64,000 nucleotides of DNA from Candidatus Acidulodesulfobacterium ferriphilum (GTDB lineage Bacteria > SZUA-79 > Acidulodesulfobacterales > Acidulodesulfobacteraceae): NCBI GenBank assembly GCA_004195035.1, contig SGBD01000001.1, positions 813,656-877,655 on the forward strand. Direction: 5' to 3'. The translations under genes were made by a program, and so were the position numbers. Numbering within the stretch: the first letter of the stretch is position 1; the number at the start of each line of letters is the position of its first letter. This document shows, piece by piece, positions 24,735 to 35,252 of this stretch. The notes beneath the pieces were generated by a model. That model had not been told where the DNA came from. It did not search any database and saw only the letters and a program-made list of their open reading frames with translations.

Positions 24735-27112
24735 ACCCACTTCCAGTTTTTAATCTCGGGCATATCGTCATCGTATTTTGAAATATATTCTTTGTGATTT
24801 ATAATTTTATTAGTCATTTCCTCTTTAATATATGCGGCTTTATATTTAAGATACGGAACCCTGTCTGCGGCATCCATGACAAGATGGAATCTGTCTAAGT
24901 CGTTTCTAACCGTCATATCAAAAGGCGTGGTTGTTGTTCCTTCCTCTTTGTAGCCCCTTACATGAATATTTTTGTGGTTCGTTCTTCTGTAGCTAAGCCT
25001 GTGTATCAGCCACGGATACCCGTGGAAGGCAAAAACAACCGGTTTGTCTTCCGTAAACAGGGTATCGAATTCCTTATCGGATAAGCCGTTAGGGTGTTCT
25101 TCCTTCGGCGTTAGCGTCATTAAATCAACCACATTAATAACCCTTATTTTAAGTTCTGGAGCAAGATTGTTTAAAATAGACGCGGCCGCAAGGGTTTCCA
25201 ATGTCGGGACATCCCCGGCGCATGCCATAACGATGTCAGGTTCATAACCCCTGTCATTGCTTGCGAAATCCATTATTCCCAGCCCCTTTTTGCAAATCTT
25301 AATAGCGGAGTCCATATCGTACCACTGAAGCTCTTCTTGCTTGCCGGCTATTATGACATTTATCCTGTTTTTACTTCTAAAACATTTGTCGGCAATTGCA
25401 AGGAGCGTATTTGTATCCGGCGGCAAATATATTCTTATATATTTAGGTTTTTTTGTTATTACATGGTCGATAAATCCCGGATCCTGATGTGAAAAACCGT
25501 TATGGTCCTGCCGCCATACATGAGATGTCAGAAGATAATTTAAAGAAGGTATCGGTCTTCTCCATTCTACTTCACCTGCTTCTTTCAGCCACTTTGCATG
25601 CTGATTAAACATAGAGTCTATTATATGAATAAAGGCTTCGTAGCATGAAAAAAAGCCGTGCCTTCCTGTTAATAAATATCCTTCCAGAAGGCCTTCGCAA
25701 GTATGTTCGCTAAGTATTTCGATAACCCTTCCTTTATGGGACAGATGGTCGTCATAATTAAAAATATCACCCCACCACTGCCTATCGGTTACATCAAAAA
25801 CAGCGTTAAGCCTGTTTGAATTATGCTCGTCGGGACTGAAAATTCTAAAGTTATCGGGGTTTAATTTAACTACATCGCGCAGGTAATATCCAAGCGTGGT
25901 TGTGGCTTTTCCGTAAACCGTAGCGGGTTTTTCCACCTTTTCGGCATATTTTGTAAAATCGGGGAGAACTAAATCTTTTAACAATAAGCCGCCGTTAGCA
26001 TGGATATTGGCGCTCATCCTCTTTTCTTTTTTAGGAGTAAATTCCTTTATTTTGTTTATTAAAGAACCTTTTTCATCGAATAATTTTTCGGGTTTATAAG
26101 ATTTCATCCAGTTTTCCAATATTTTTATATGTTCAGGCTTTTCTTTAAAATCCGTGATAGGAACCTGATGAGCGCGCCAGTACCCCTCAAGCTTAAGCCC
26201 GTCGATCTCTTTCGGGCATGTCCAGCCTTTAGGGGTTTTTAAAATTATCATGGGATAGACGGGTCTTGTAAAATTTTTATCATTTTTTTTATTTACGGTA
26301 TTTCTAATAGTATTAATTTCTTCAGAAATTTTATCAAGCGTCAACGCCATTTTATTATGGGCTATATTTACATCTTCCGCTTCGACAAGATAAGGCGTAT
26401 ATCCATAGCCTTTAAACAGATTTACCAACTCTTCTTCGCTTATGCGGGCTAATATTGTCGGATTATTAATTTTATAGCCGTTTAAATGTAAAATCGGAAC
26501 GACGATACCGTCTATCAGGGGGTTTAAAAACTTGTTAATATGCCATGAGGCTGCCATCGGTCCGGTTTCGGCTTCGCCGTCTCCGACTACGCAAAAAACG
26601 GTTAAATCAGGGTTATCTAACGCCGCCCCATAGGCATGGCTTAAGGCATAACCAAGCTCGCCGCCTTCGTGGATAGAGCCCGGAGTTTTAGGGGAAACAT
26701 GGCTTGGGACGCCGTCCGGCGTAGAAAATTGCCTGAAAAGCGCTTTAAGTCCGCCTCCGTTTTCGGAAATATTCGGATAATATTCACTGCAGGTTCCTTC
26801 GATGTAAGTATTTGCGATGATTGCAGGGCCGCCGTGCCCGGGACCGGTAATAAACAGCGAATTTAAATCATATTTTTTTATGATTCTATTTAAATGCGCA
26901 TAAATAAAATTAAGTCCGGGCGAGGTACCCCAGTGTCCTAATAACCTGGGTTTTATATGTTCGAGTTTTAAGGGGGTTAGCAGTAATGGGTTGTCCATTA
27001 AATAAATCTGCCCTATCGTTAAATAGTTTGCCGCGTCGAAATACAGATTTAATGTTTGAAGTTCGCTTTCGGAAAGATAATTCTGGAATTTATCGGATTG
27101 TTTGATATTCAT
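24719..27112 (-). CDS. xfp: Xylulose-5-phosphate/fructose-6-phosphate phosphoketolase
   Basis: This 797-residue thiamine-diphosphate enzyme splits xylulose 5-phosphate (or fructose 6-phosphate) with phosphate into acetyl phosphate and a shorter sugar phosphate. It has the phosphoketolase stretches [47 protein letters not shown] and GDGEAETGP (TDP/Mg binding), and [11 protein letters not shown] in the C-terminal half. Full length for the family. The enzyme would give acetyl phosphate directly from pentoses. It shares 16 bases with the tail of rsmD on the opposite strand. Confidence 0.95.
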   Translation of the reverse strand: MNIKQSDKFQNYLSESELQTLNLYFDAANYLTIGQIYLMDNPLLLTPLKLEHIKPRLLGHWGTSPGLNFIYAHLNRIIKKYDLNSLFITGPGHGGPAIIANTYIEGTCSEYYPNISENGGGLKALFRQFSTPDGVPSHVSPKTPGSIHEGGELGYALSHAYGAALDNPDLTVFCVVGDGEAETGPMAASWHINKFLNPLIDGIVVPILHLNGYKINNPTILARISEEELVNLFKGYGYTPYLVEAEDVNIAHNKMALTLDKISEEINTIRNTVNKKNDKNFTRPVYPMIILKTPKGWTCPKEIDGLKLEGYWRAHQVPITDFKEKPEHIKILENWMKSYKPEKLFDEKGSLINKIKEFTPKKEKRMSANIHANGGLLLKDLVLPDFTKYAEKVEKPATVYGKATTTLGYYLRDVVKLNPDNFRIFSPDEHNSNRLNAVFDVTDRQWWGDIFNYDDHLSHKGRVIEILSEHTCEGLLEGYLLTGRHGFFSCYEAFIHIIDSMFNQHAKWLKEAGEVEWRRPIPSLNYLLTSHVWRQDHNGFSHQDPGFIDHVITKKPKYIRIYLPPDTNTLLAIADKCFRSKNRINVIIAGKQEELQWYDMDSAIKICKKGLGIMDFASNDRGYEPDIVMACAGDVPTLETLAAASILNNLAPELKIRVINVVDLMTLTPKEEHPNGLSDKEFDTLFTEDKPVVFAFHGYPWLIHRLSYRRTNHKNIHVRGYKEEGTTTTPFDMTVRNDLDRFHLVMDAADRVPYLKYKAAYIKEEMTNKIINHKEYISKYDDDMPEIKNWKWVYNTR

Positions 27113-27173
27113 TCATACCCCCTTATATATAATAAAATTAATATTTAAGGTTGTTTTTATATCGCAGGCCGTT

Positions 27174-30038
27174 TCATAACCTATCTATTTTCTTTGAATA
27201 GCCCCTTAACATAATGGAGTTAAGCGACACGGTTATACTGGAAACCGCCATTGCCGCCCCCGCTGCTGCCGGCGGCAGCAGCCAGCCGGTGAAGTGGTAA
27301 AAAACCCCCGCCGCGAACGGAATACCTAGCCCGTTAAAGAAAAATGCCCAAAAAAGGTTTTGTTTCACTTTGTTTAAAGTTTTTCTGCCGAGCGCCACGC
27401 TTTTATAAGCATCTTTAATATCGCTTTTTACTAATATAATGTCGCCGGTTTCCCTTGCGACATCGGTTCCGCTGCCTATTGCTATTCCTACATCGGCATA
27501 AGCCAGCGCCGGCGCATCGTTTATGCCGTCGCCGACCATTGCGACTTTTAAGCCTAAATTTTTTAGTTTTTTTACTTCATTAAGTTTGTCCTGCGGTAAA
27601 ACATTTGCGATGACATTTTTTTCGTCTATCCCCACTTGAACGGCAACGTTTGCAGCTGAATTTAGATTATCCCCCGTTAAAAGATATACCGCTATACCCA
27701 TGGATTTTAATTTAGTTATCGCTTCTTTTGCCCCTTTCTTAACTTTGTCTGCTAAAGTAATAATGCCGGCCATATCTGAGCCGGCAGAAATTCCGATAAC
27801 GGTTTTGCTTTCCTTTGCATATTTTTCCTCAAGTTCGCTAAATTTAGACAAATCGATATTTTCGGTCTCGAACAGCCCTTTCTTCCCGATAAAAATCTTT
27901 TTACCGCCGTAATTCAATGTTATGCCAAGGCCGCCTATTTCTTTATAATCGGCAGGCTGAATCTCGGCTCTGTCTATACCGACGGCAGTTTTTTCGTTAG
28001 ATTCGTTATATTTCTTAACTATTGCCGCTGCAATAGGGTGGGAGGAGAAACCCTCTCCGTAAGCAGCGATTTTTAAAATTTCGTTTGCGGGTAAACTGCC
28101 TAAGGGTATTATATCCGTTACCTCAGGTTTGCCGTAAGTAATTGTACCAGTTTTATCAAAAACAACGGCGTTTATTCTTGCGATTTCTTCGAGGCCGGAT
28201 GATTTTTTTATTAATATCCCCTTTTCGAGGCCGATTGAACTTCCAACCATAAGAGCCATAGGCGTAGCAAGCCCCATTGCGCAGGGGCAGGCTATAACCA
28301 GTACTGCGATAGCGGCGGATAGAGCAAATAAAAAATTAGAATGAAAAATATATCTCCATGAGAAGAATACTGCTAAAGATATTGCAACGACGATTGGAAC
28401 AAAATAGTTAGTTACTTCATCGGCTATTCGCTGAATGGGGGCTTTATCCGCCTGGGCATCTTCGACTAAGCGGACAATCTGGGAGAGTATGGTATCCTTG
28501 CCAACCCTCAAAGCCTTTATTTTTATAACCTGCCCTATGTTTATCGTTGCGCCGCTTACCTCGCCGTTAACCTTTTTTTCAACGGGGATAGGCTCGCCCG
28601 TCAGCATAGACTCGTCTATCTGGGTTTGCCCCTCCATGATTACACCGTCAACGGGAATTTTATCGCCCTTTTTTACTAAAAGAACATCCCCCGCTTTCAC
28701 GCTCGAAGTGTCCACCACCTTCACTGCCCCGTTGTTTTCGATAAGGTTCGCTTTGTTAGCCTGAAGTTTAAACAAGGCTTTTAATGATGATGCCGCTCTC
28801 TGTTTTGAAATCTTTTCCAGCAGTTTTCCCGTTCTGATAAAGAGTATAAGCAAAACGGATGTATCGAAATAAAGTTCGCCTTTAAATAAAAATACCCCCG
28901 CGACGGAATAAAAATAAGCGGCGGATATTCCCAATGCGACGAGAACATCCATATTGGCGGAAAAGCTTTTTAAAGAATAATAGGCGCCTTTATAAAATGT
29001 AAGTCCGGCGGTAAATTGAACTATCGTGGCTAATATAAATAAAATAAATATCTTAAATTCATTCGGGGTTTCCGCCATTTTTGCCATGCCGAACATATTT
29101 TTATAGGTCAGTATAACGACGGGAATCGTAAGAATAAATGTGAATATAAGCCAATAAATATCTTTTTTCCAATCGGGTATTTTACGAAACCATTTGTCCA
29201 TAAACGGGATATGTGCGTTTATGCTTAAGGATTTTTCCGCCTCTTCGCCGGTTTCAGTTTCGTCCACAGGCGTGTATCCGCTTTCCGTTACGGCTTTAAA
29301 TATAGCCTCTTTAGATGTTAGGGACGGGTCGAACGATACAAATCCGCTTTCCCCGGCAAAATTAACGGTTACTTTATTTATTCCATCGATCTTCCCGACC
29401 CCTTTTTCGATAGTTCTGGCACAGTTGGTACAGTGCATTCCTTCTATCTTAAATCTGAGGTTTTCTGCTTCCGGTTTTTCCTGTTTATTTTTACTCTCTG
29501 CCGGTTGAATTGTCCAACCTTGCGGTATGGCTTGCCGTGCTTCGTCTATAAGCTCGGCGCCGAACCCTGCAAATTTAACCATTTTAATTATTTCATCGGG
29601 CGAAAGATTATTTGCACCCGAATCGACATAGAGGGTTTCGTTTACGAAATTAAGCCGCGCGTTTTTGACGCCGTCTATTCTTTTTACGGTGTCCACTATG
29701 GTTTCCGCGCATGAAGCGCAGTCCATTTTGCTTATTTTAAATTTATATTGTTTTTGTTGCGCGGGGGCGGCATTTCCTTTATCAGTCAAGGTGGGAGAAC
29801 GGTCTTTTGTTTCATGTCCAGGGTCGCCTTCTTCTTCGGTTTCATAACCCGCTTCTTTTATGGCTTTTTTAATATCCGAAGCCGAGGTAGTTCCTTCGTC
29901 GAATGTCACATCAGCGCATTTATCTTTAAGGCTTACATTGACGGATTTTACTCCTTTAAGGGAAGATACGGCTTTTGTAACAGTTTTTACGCAATGTTCG
30001 CATGTCATTCCGTGGACGGCTATTTTTTCATTTTTCAT
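27174..30038 (-). CDS. copA: Copper-translocating P-type ATPase
   Basis: This 954-residue P1B-1 ATPase exports Cu(I). Three N-terminal heavy-metal domains are present (MTCEHC, MDCASC and MHCTNC). Then come the membrane helices with the CPC metal site ([13 protein letters not shown]), the phosphorylation motif DKTGTIT, the HP motif (GFSSHPIA) and [10 protein letters not shown]. Three metal-binding domains is more than the usual one or two. The start is placed at 30038, with AAGAGGTG 9 bases upstream; the frame is open 19 codons further. No copper-responsive regulator gene is adjacent. Confidence 0.95.
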   Translation of the reverse strand: MKNEKIAVHGMTCEHCVKTVTKAVSSLKGVKSVNVSLKDKCADVTFDEGTTSASDIKKAIKEAGYETEEEGDPGHETKDRSPTLTDKGNAAPAQQKQYKFKISKMDCASCAETIVDTVKRIDGVKNARLNFVNETLYVDSGANNLSPDEIIKMVKFAGFGAELIDEARQAIPQGWTIQPAESKNKQEKPEAENLRFKIEGMHCTNCARTIEKGVGKIDGINKVTVNFAGESGFVSFDPSLTSKEAIFKAVTESGYTPVDETETGEEAEKSLSINAHIPFMDKWFRKIPDWKKDIYWLIFTFILTIPVVILTYKNMFGMAKMAETPNEFKIFILFILATIVQFTAGLTFYKGAYYSLKSFSANMDVLVALGISAAYFYSVAGVFLFKGELYFDTSVLLILFIRTGKLLEKISKQRAASSLKALFKLQANKANLIENNGAVKVVDTSSVKAGDVLLVKKGDKIPVDGVIMEGQTQIDESMLTGEPIPVEKKVNGEVSGATINIGQVIKIKALRVGKDTILSQIVRLVEDAQADKAPIQRIADEVTNYFVPIVVAISLAVFFSWRYIFHSNFLFALSAAIAVLVIACPCAMGLATPMALMVGSSIGLEKGILIKKSSGLEEIARINAVVFDKTGTITYGKPEVTDIIPLGSLPANEILKIAAYGEGFSSHPIAAAIVKKYNESNEKTAVGIDRAEIQPADYKEIGGLGITLNYGGKKIFIGKKGLFETENIDLSKFSELEEKYAKESKTVIGISAGSDMAGIITLADKVKKGAKEAITKLKSMGIAVYLLTGDNLNSAANVAVQVGIDEKNVIANVLPQDKLNEVKKLKNLGLKVAMVGDGINDAPALAYADVGIAIGSGTDVARETGDIILVKSDIKDAYKSVALGRKTLNKVKQNLFWAFFFNGLGIPFAAGVFYHFTGWLLPPAAAGAAMAVSSITVSLNSIMLRGYSKKIDRL

Positions 30039-30211
30039 AATATGCACCTCTTTTTTATTATTAACCGGCTTTATTAATAACCCGCGGTTAACCAAATGAT
30101 TAACTAAAATATATACCGTGCTTTTTTACTTTTAGACCAAATTATATATTTATCAATATATCATATCATCGAAAGGAGCTTTTTTCAAACGGGGTAAGCG
30201 GATTTATTCTA

Positions 30212-30240
30212 TTGAAAAAATAATCGTTAAGTTTTATAAT
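30212..30240 (+). promoter_or_regulatory. Sigma-70-type promoter for coaD
   Basis: TTGAAA (30212-30217) and TATAAT (30235-30240) are separated by 17 bases, and transcription would start about 37 bases before the coaD ATG. This is one of the clearest housekeeping promoters in the window. Confidence 0.7.
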
Positions 30241-30284
30241 ATATCACTTATATACAAAATAAAAGCGTTTAACGAGGCTGATGA

Positions 30285-30821
30285 ATGGCAAATATATCTA
30301 AATATAAAACCGCCGTTTACCCTGGTTCATTCGACCCTGTTACTTACGGTCATTTAGATGTTTTAAAAAGAAGTCTCAGCGTATTTGACAAGGTGGTTGT
30401 AGCGGTTGCCTGCAATAAAAAGAAGCCTTATCTTTTTAAGCAGTCTATGAGGATTGACCTTATAGACAGGATTTTAAAAGAAGACGAAGAAATCGACAAC
30501 GGCAGGGTTGAAGTAATAGCTTTAAAGGGGCTCCTTGTTAAGTATGTGGAAAGTATTAACGCAAAGGTAATTATAAGGGGCCTTAGGGCAGTTTCCGATT
30601 TTGAATACGAACTTCAGCTTGCGATAACTAACAGGACGCTTAATTCCGACATAGAGACGATATTTATGATGACCGCCGAAAAGTACTCATTTTTAAGTTC
30701 CACGATAGTCAAGGAGATTTCCCGTCTCGGAGGAGATGTTTCCAGCATGGTTCCGAAGGTAATAGCCTCCGAGCTTGCGAAAATTTATTCCAAAGGAGAA
30801 AATGATGAAACTCTCATGTAG
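30285..30821 (+). CDS. coaD: Phosphopantetheine adenylyltransferase
   Basis: This 178-residue enzyme makes dephospho-CoA from 4'-phosphopantetheine and ATP. The nucleotidyltransferase motif YPGSFDPVTYGHLD (about 12-25) and the FLSSTIVKEI motif (about 135-144) are both intact. It is about 15 residues longer than E. coli CoaD because of its N- and C-terminal ends. GAGG lies 7 bases before the ATG. The end of the gene overlaps the aminotransferase start by 17 bases. The other CoA gene, coaBC, is separate at 51136. Confidence 0.93.
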   Translation: MANISKYKTAVYPGSFDPVTYGHLDVLKRSLSVFDKVVVAVACNKKKPYLFKQSMRIDLIDRILKEDEEIDNGRVEVIALKGLLVKYVESINAKVIIRGLRAVSDFEYELQLAITNRTLNSDIETIFMMTAEKYSFLSSTIVKEISRLGGDVSSMVPKVIASELAKIYSKGENDETLM

Positions 30822-31986
30822 AGCGTCTTCAATAAAACCGTCGGCCACTCTTGCCATAACCGCAAAGGCTAAGAAACTTAAAGCCGAAGGGAAAAATATT
30901 ATCGGTTTTGGGGCGGGCGAGCCGGATTTCGACACGCCGGGCTATATCAAAGACGCCGTAAAAGATGCCCTTGACAAAGGTTATACCAAATATACCCCCG
31001 TGTCGGGAATCGAGGAGCTTAAATCGGCGATTGCGGATAAGTTTTTATCCGATTATAATGTCGGATACGAACAGAGCGAGATAATCGTTTCTTGCGGAGG
31101 AAAGCACAGCCTTTACAATCTCTTTTCGGCTCTCTTAAACGAAGGCGACGAGATTATTATTCCATCGCCCTATTGGGTGTCTTATACCGAAATCATAAAG
31201 CTTTCCGGCGGCGTTCCGGTTATAGTCGATACATCCCGAAACGGGTTTAAATTTAACCTGAGAATGCTCGAAAGCAATTTGACGAAAAAGACAAAGGGAT
31301 TAATCATAAACAGTCCTTCTAATCCTACAGGGGTTTTAATGGACGAGAAAGATATTATCGAAATTGCAAACTTTGTCAAAAAGAAAGGTTTATACATAAT
31401 AACCGACGATATTTACGAAAAAATAATCTTTGACGATAAAAAATTTTTTAATGCGCTGATGGCCGGCAAATCGATGAAAGAAAATACCGTTGCCGTCAAT
31501 GCAGTTTCCAAGACATACTCTATGACAGGATTCAGAATAGGCTATACGGCCGGCCCCAAAGATTTAATATCGGCAATGAATAATATCCAGTCCCAAAGCA
31601 CATCCAACCCCACGACATTTGCCCAATACGGGGCTTTGGCGGCATTAAAGGGCGGCTATGATTTTACCGTTATGATGCGGAACGAATTTCAAAAAAGAAG
31701 GGATTATATGATGGATTTTTTTGACAAAAACATAAAAAGCATCACTCCCGTTAAGCCGGATGGGGCATTTTATATATTTGCCGATATTTCAAAGGTCTTT
31801 GGCGAAAGCGAGAATAAAATAAATTCCTCGACCGAATTTTGCGATTATCTTTTAGATAAATATCTTGTCGCAGCCGTTCCCGGCGTTGAGTTTGGCAATG
31901 ACAATTTTATAAGGCTGTCTTTTGCGACAAGCCTCGATGTCATAAAAGAAGGTTTAAATAGAATAAAAGAAGCGGTATCCTTTTGA
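30805..31986 (+). CDS. Class I PLP-dependent aminotransferase (aspartate aminotransferase type)
   Basis: This 393-residue fold-type I enzyme has GAGEPDFDTPGYI (residues ~37-49), NSPSNPTGVLM, the Asp/Tyr pair TDDIYE, the Schiff-base lysine in VSKTYSMTGFRIGY (SKTYSMTG) and the substrate Arg in FIRLSFATS. It most closely fits aspartate/prephenate aminotransferases of the AspB type, linking glutamate to aspartate or aromatic amino acid metabolism. The ATG at 30805 is 6 bases after AAAGGAG; an ATG one codon earlier is less well spaced. It is coupled to coaD by overlap. Confidence 0.9.
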   Translation: MKLSCRASSIKPSATLAITAKAKKLKAEGKNIIGFGAGEPDFDTPGYIKDAVKDALDKGYTKYTPVSGIEELKSAIADKFLSDYNVGYEQSEIIVSCGGKHSLYNLFSALLNEGDEIIIPSPYWVSYTEIIKLSGGVPVIVDTSRNGFKFNLRMLESNLTKKTKGLIINSPSNPTGVLMDEKDIIEIANFVKKKGLYIITDDIYEKIIFDDKKFFNALMAGKSMKENTVAVNAVSKTYSMTGFRIGYTAGPKDLISAMNNIQSQSTSNPTTFAQYGALAALKGGYDFTVMMRNEFQKRRDYMMDFFDKNIKSITPVKPDGAFYIFADISKVFGESENKINSSTEFCDYLLDKYLVAAVPGVEFGNDNFIRLSFATSLDVIKEGLNRIKEAVSF

Positions 31987-31999
31987 GGCAAATAATTTT

Positions 32000-32386
32000 A
32001 TGAAAAGGGCTCATAAATACATCCTTAACTTTCTTAATAATAACAGGGGCGATTTTAACTTATTTAAGTTTATCCTTAAGCTCCCCTTATTTTTAATATC
32101 GTATGCGGTTATTCTTTCTACAAAAATAAAAAGAACATTGTATAACCGTTCTTTTATTTTTAAATCTAAAGAACCTGGCATGTTTACGGTTAGCATAGGG
32201 AATATAAATTTGGGCGGAGCAGGGAAAACCCCGTTTTCCTATACTATTGCCGAATACTTGTACGGACGGGGTTTAAAGCCCTGCATTATAAGCAGGGGCT
32301 ACAAAGGCCGTTTAAAAAAAAAATCTATATTGCCGGTTGGGAGTACGAGCTTGAGGATGTCCGGCAAAAGCTTCCCGACGAAGTAA
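32000..32386 (+). pseudogene. lpxK: Tetraacyldisaccharide 4'-kinase, N-terminal part before a frameshift
   Basis: The first ~107 residues are LpxK-like: a hydrophobic N-terminal helix, then the P-loop VSIGNINLGGAGKTPF (about 65-80) and CIISRGYKG. At an A10 tract (32314-32323) the family reading continues in the -1 frame, while this frame runs into a TAA at 32384. LpxK phosphorylates the lipid A disaccharide at 4' and is normally essential in organisms with lipid A, so a true null is unexpected. A sequencing or assembly error in the homopolymer, or slippage during transcription or translation, are the main explanations. Confidence 0.8.
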
Positions 32387-32592
32387 TTCTTTTAGTTGAA
32401 AGGTTTAAATCAAAAAATATTCGGATACCCGTTATAGTTTCCAGAAACCGATTATCGGCCGCAAAAGTTTGTTCGGGGGAAGATAGCATATATTATAATC
32501 TTGCCGAAGATCTTAATGTATTTTCAAACTTAGATTCGACAAAACCCCCGGGCGAAAAGGTAGATTTAAGCGCAAACCCGTCCGATGATGCC

Positions 32593-33372
32593 GTGCATAA
32601 TTTTTCCGATCATTGCTTATATAAAGATGTTTGCGATAAATATGAAGAATATAAAAAGATTGCCGTCTTAGATGACGGATTTACCGCTTTAAATATCAAA
32701 AAGGATTTAAATATAGTTCTGATAGACAGGACTAAGAACATTTTCGATCAAAATGTTATTCCCGCAGGGGTTTTAAGGGAGGACTTAACTGTTCTTAAAT
32801 ATGCCGATATTATAATTATAACCAAAAATACTGAACAAGCCTGCGATATTACAAAAATAACCGATAAAAATTTAGAGAAAGACATTAAAAGATTTAATAA
32901 ATCCTGCCCAGTATTCTATTCTCATTATAAGCCCGTTAATCTTTTAGGAGGGGACGCTGGGCAAAAATCGTTAAATTTTGATAGCCTCCATGACAAACGG
33001 ATGAGGATATTGACCGTCTGTGCAATCGGAAACCCGGATTACTTTTACGATAATTTGAGTAGCCGCGGGATTAAAATAGACGGCAAGTTCGAGTTTGAAG
33101 ACCACCATATATATACGGCGCAGGATTTAACCTTATTAAAGAATGACCTGAATCTTAATAATCCCTGTATTATTATAACTACTTTAAAAGATTATGTTAA
33201 ATTAAAAAAGTTTGGCGAACGGAAAGAATATAAGGATATTATAGAAAAGGTTTATTATTTGGATTTTGAGCTGGTTATAGATAAATTATTTTTTGAGTTT
33301 ATTTATGATAATTATAAAAAATATATAGAAAGGATCAATCCAGAATTACTTCCATATATAATTAAAAATTAA
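32593..33372 (+). pseudogene. lpxK: Tetraacyldisaccharide 4'-kinase, C-terminal part after the frameshift
   Basis: The frame is open from the A10 tract at about 32316, through residues equivalent to LPDEVILLVERF and IPVIVSRNRLSAA. ATG 32593 is therefore internal, not a real start. Downstream are VLDDGFTALNIKKDLNIVLID, VCAIGNPDYFYDNLSSRGI, the EDHHIYT motif and IITTLKDYVKLKKF, all typical of the LpxK C-terminal half. Together with the N-terminal part it covers a full-length kinase of roughly 455 residues. The next gene, an LpxL-like acyltransferase, follows after 7 bases, which supports an intact lipid A operon. Confidence 0.8.
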
Positions 33373-33379
33373 ACAAAAG

Positions 33380-34288
33380 ATGAAGAAAAATAGGATACTG
33401 TTATATGCTGAATTTATCGCAGTTTATGGGTTTTATCTTTTTATAAACATTATCCCTCTTGGTTTAGCGTTAAAATTGGGCAGGATTTTAGGGATAATAT
33501 TTTATAAAATCGACAAAAGACATGCAAAAAATACGATTAATAATTTAACCATCGCTTTTCCGAATAAAAAAAAAGAGGAGCTAAACGATATTTGCATTAA
33601 TTTTTACAAAAATATCGGCATGATTTTCGTTGAGATTTTTAGATTAAACAGGTATAATAAAAAGAATATAGACAGCTTTGTCGACTCGGATTTCGACGCG
33701 TTTAAGGGCATTTACAAAAAGCAGGGAATACTTCTCTTGACCGCTCATTTCGGCAATTGGGAGCTTTTGGCAAAAACTTTCAGCCTGAAAGGTTATTCGG
33801 GCAATGTTTTAGCAAGGCCGTTAGACAACCCTTATATAGAAAAAATTCTTTATGGATTAAGGACAAATTCCGGGAATAAGGTAATATATAACAGGGAAAA
33901 TGCTATTAAAAGCATAATGTCGGCATTAAATAAAAATGAAATGGTTGGATTTTTGCCGGACGAGAATGCTTCGAAACGGATAGGCGTATTTGTAGATTTT
34001 TTTGGCGTTAAAGCCTGCACTATGCCGGGTATGGCGAATATTGCCGCAAAGACAAAAGCGCCGGTCATTCCGGCTTTTATTGTCAGGATTAAAGACGGCA
34101 ATTTTAAAAAACATAAACTGATAATCGGAGAACCCCTTGAGATAACCTATACCGGAGACAGAAAGACCGATATGATAAACATCTTGAAAATGTTCAATGA
34201 AACAATAGAAAACATAATAGAAAATTATCCGGAGCAGTGGTTTTGGATTCACAACAGGTGGAAAACAAGACCGGATCCAGAGAAATAA
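33380..34288 (+). CDS. Lipid A biosynthesis lauroyl/myristoyl-type acyltransferase (LpxL family)
   Basis: This 302-residue inner-membrane protein has one N-terminal hydrophobic helix and the acyltransferase motif TAHFGNWELL (His-x4-Glu, about residues 121-130). Later come GFLPDENASKRIGVFVDFFGV and EQWFWIHNRWKTRP, as in LpxL/HtrB proteins. It would add a secondary acyl chain to Kdo-lipid A or its precursor. It follows lpxK by 7 bases and precedes gmhB by 4 bases, making an envelope-lipopolysaccharide operon. Which chain and position it modifies cannot be told from sequence. Confidence 0.88.
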   Translation: MKKNRILLYAEFIAVYGFYLFINIIPLGLALKLGRILGIIFYKIDKRHAKNTINNLTIAFPNKKKEELNDICINFYKNIGMIFVEIFRLNRYNKKNIDSFVDSDFDAFKGIYKKQGILLLTAHFGNWELLAKTFSLKGYSGNVLARPLDNPYIEKILYGLRTNSGNKVIYNRENAIKSIMSALNKNEMVGFLPDENASKRIGVFVDFFGVKACTMPGMANIAAKTKAPVIPAFIVRIKDGNFKKHKLIIGEPLEITYTGDRKTDMINILKMFNETIENIIENYPEQWFWIHNRWKTRPDPEK

Positions 34289-34292
34289 ATAT

Positions 34293-34847
34293 ATGGAAAA
34301 ATGCGTATTTTTAGACAGGGACGGCGTTCTGATTAAAGATGTAGGCTATTTAAAAAATCCGGACGATATAATTTTAATGCCGCAAACGATCGAGGCATTA
34401 AAGAATTTAAAGAAAATCGGGTTTTTGCTCATAATAGTTACAAATCAGGCGGGTGTCGCAAAAGGTTTTTTCACCGTAGATGATTTGGAAAGAGTTAATA
34501 AAAGATTGATAAAGGTTTATGAAACTAACGATATTGCGATAGACGATTTATATTTTTGCCCCCACCACGAAAATGGAATTGTAGAGCCTTATAATATCAA
34601 ATGCTCTTGCAGAAAGCCCGATTTAGGAATGGTGGTTAAGGGCGTAGAAAAGTTCGGCATCGATATTAATAAATCATTTATGATTGGAGATAAGGACAGC
34701 GATATTCTTCTCGCAAAAAATTCCGGTTTAAGGTCGTTTTATATAAAAAATTCGATGTACGAACATGATGAAAATATAACCCCGGATTTTTATGTTTCAG
34801 ATTTGAAAGAAGCTTCGGATATTATAATAGAATTACAGGGCGGCTGA
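34293..34847 (+). CDS. gmhB: D-glycero-D-manno-heptose 1,7-bisphosphate 7-phosphatase
   Basis: This 184-residue HAD-family phosphatase has catalytic Asp8 and Asp10 (FLDRDGVL), Thr in IVTNQAG, a zinc-binding loop (CPHHENG with CSCRKPD) and the final acidic motif IGDKDSDI. It removes the 7-phosphate in the ADP-heptose pathway for the LPS inner core. The zinc loop separates GmhB from histidinol-phosphate phosphatases only partly, but its place after lpxK and an LpxL-like gene favours the heptose role. Confidence 0.9.
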   Translation: MEKCVFLDRDGVLIKDVGYLKNPDDIILMPQTIEALKNLKKIGFLLIIVTNQAGVAKGFFTVDDLERVNKRLIKVYETNDIAIDDLYFCPHHENGIVEPYNIKCSCRKPDLGMVVKGVEKFGIDINKSFMIGDKDSDILLAKNSGLRSFYIKNSMYEHDENITPDFYVSDLKEASDIIIELQGG

Positions 34848-34938
34848 GAAAGAGTTATCGCATCTTTATTTTTTTGTTTGATTTTAAATAAAAAGTTTGT
34901 TAAAATTTAATGCTTAAATTTAAATATACCAATAAAAA

Positions 34939-34962
34939 GAGGACAGACTTAAGTTTGTCCTC
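34939..34962. repeat. Near-perfect palindrome before rpsT
   Basis: GAGGACAGACTT is followed by AAGTTTGTCCTC, with one mismatched pair. The sequence resembles the GGGGAC-type palindromes at 5710 and 5929. It lies 18 bases before the rpsT start and would fold in its leader mRNA. It may be a member of the same repeat family or a control site of ribosomal protein S20. Confidence 0.6.
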
Positions 34963-34980
34963 ATAAACAAGGAGTAAACT

Positions 34981-35250
34981 ATGGCAAATCATAAATCGGC
35001 TGAGAAAAGGGCAAGGCAAACGAAAAAAAGAACTTTGCGCAACACAGGCAGTATTTCGAAAATGAAAACGAATATTAAAAAATTTAAAGCGGCTGTTTCT
35101 CAAAACGATAAAGAAAAGGCTCTGGAACTTTTTAAATTAAATGCGTCTTATATTATGCATTTGGCATCCAAAAGTATAATTCATAAAAATAATGCCTCAA
35201 GGAAAATCTCGGCGCTGGCGAGGCTTCATAACTCAATCAAACAGGATTAG
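34981..35250 (+). CDS. rpsT: 30S ribosomal protein S20
   Basis: This 89-residue basic protein with the S20 start MANHKSAEKRARQ and the C-terminal NNASRKISALARLHNSI motif is full length for the family. It binds 16S rRNA early in 30S assembly. AAGGAG precedes the ATG. The gene is single, as usual for rpsT, and its stop lies 2 bases from that of the convergent holA; the rpsT-holA neighbourhood is common. Confidence 0.97.
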   Translation: MANHKSAEKRARQTKKRTLRNTGSISKMKTNIKKFKAAVSQNDKEKALELFKLNASYIMHLASKSIIHKNNASRKISALARLHNSIKQD

Positions 35251-35252
35251 CG

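Noticed and set aside
29433..30099. Several plus-strand open frames opposite copA
   Set aside because: They overlap a well-supported P-type ATPase gene on the other strand, have no recognisable domains and no ribosome-binding sites.
32593..33372. Independent gene starting at ATG 32593
   Set aside because: The frame is open far upstream and continues LpxK homology, so this is the second half of a frameshifted gene.
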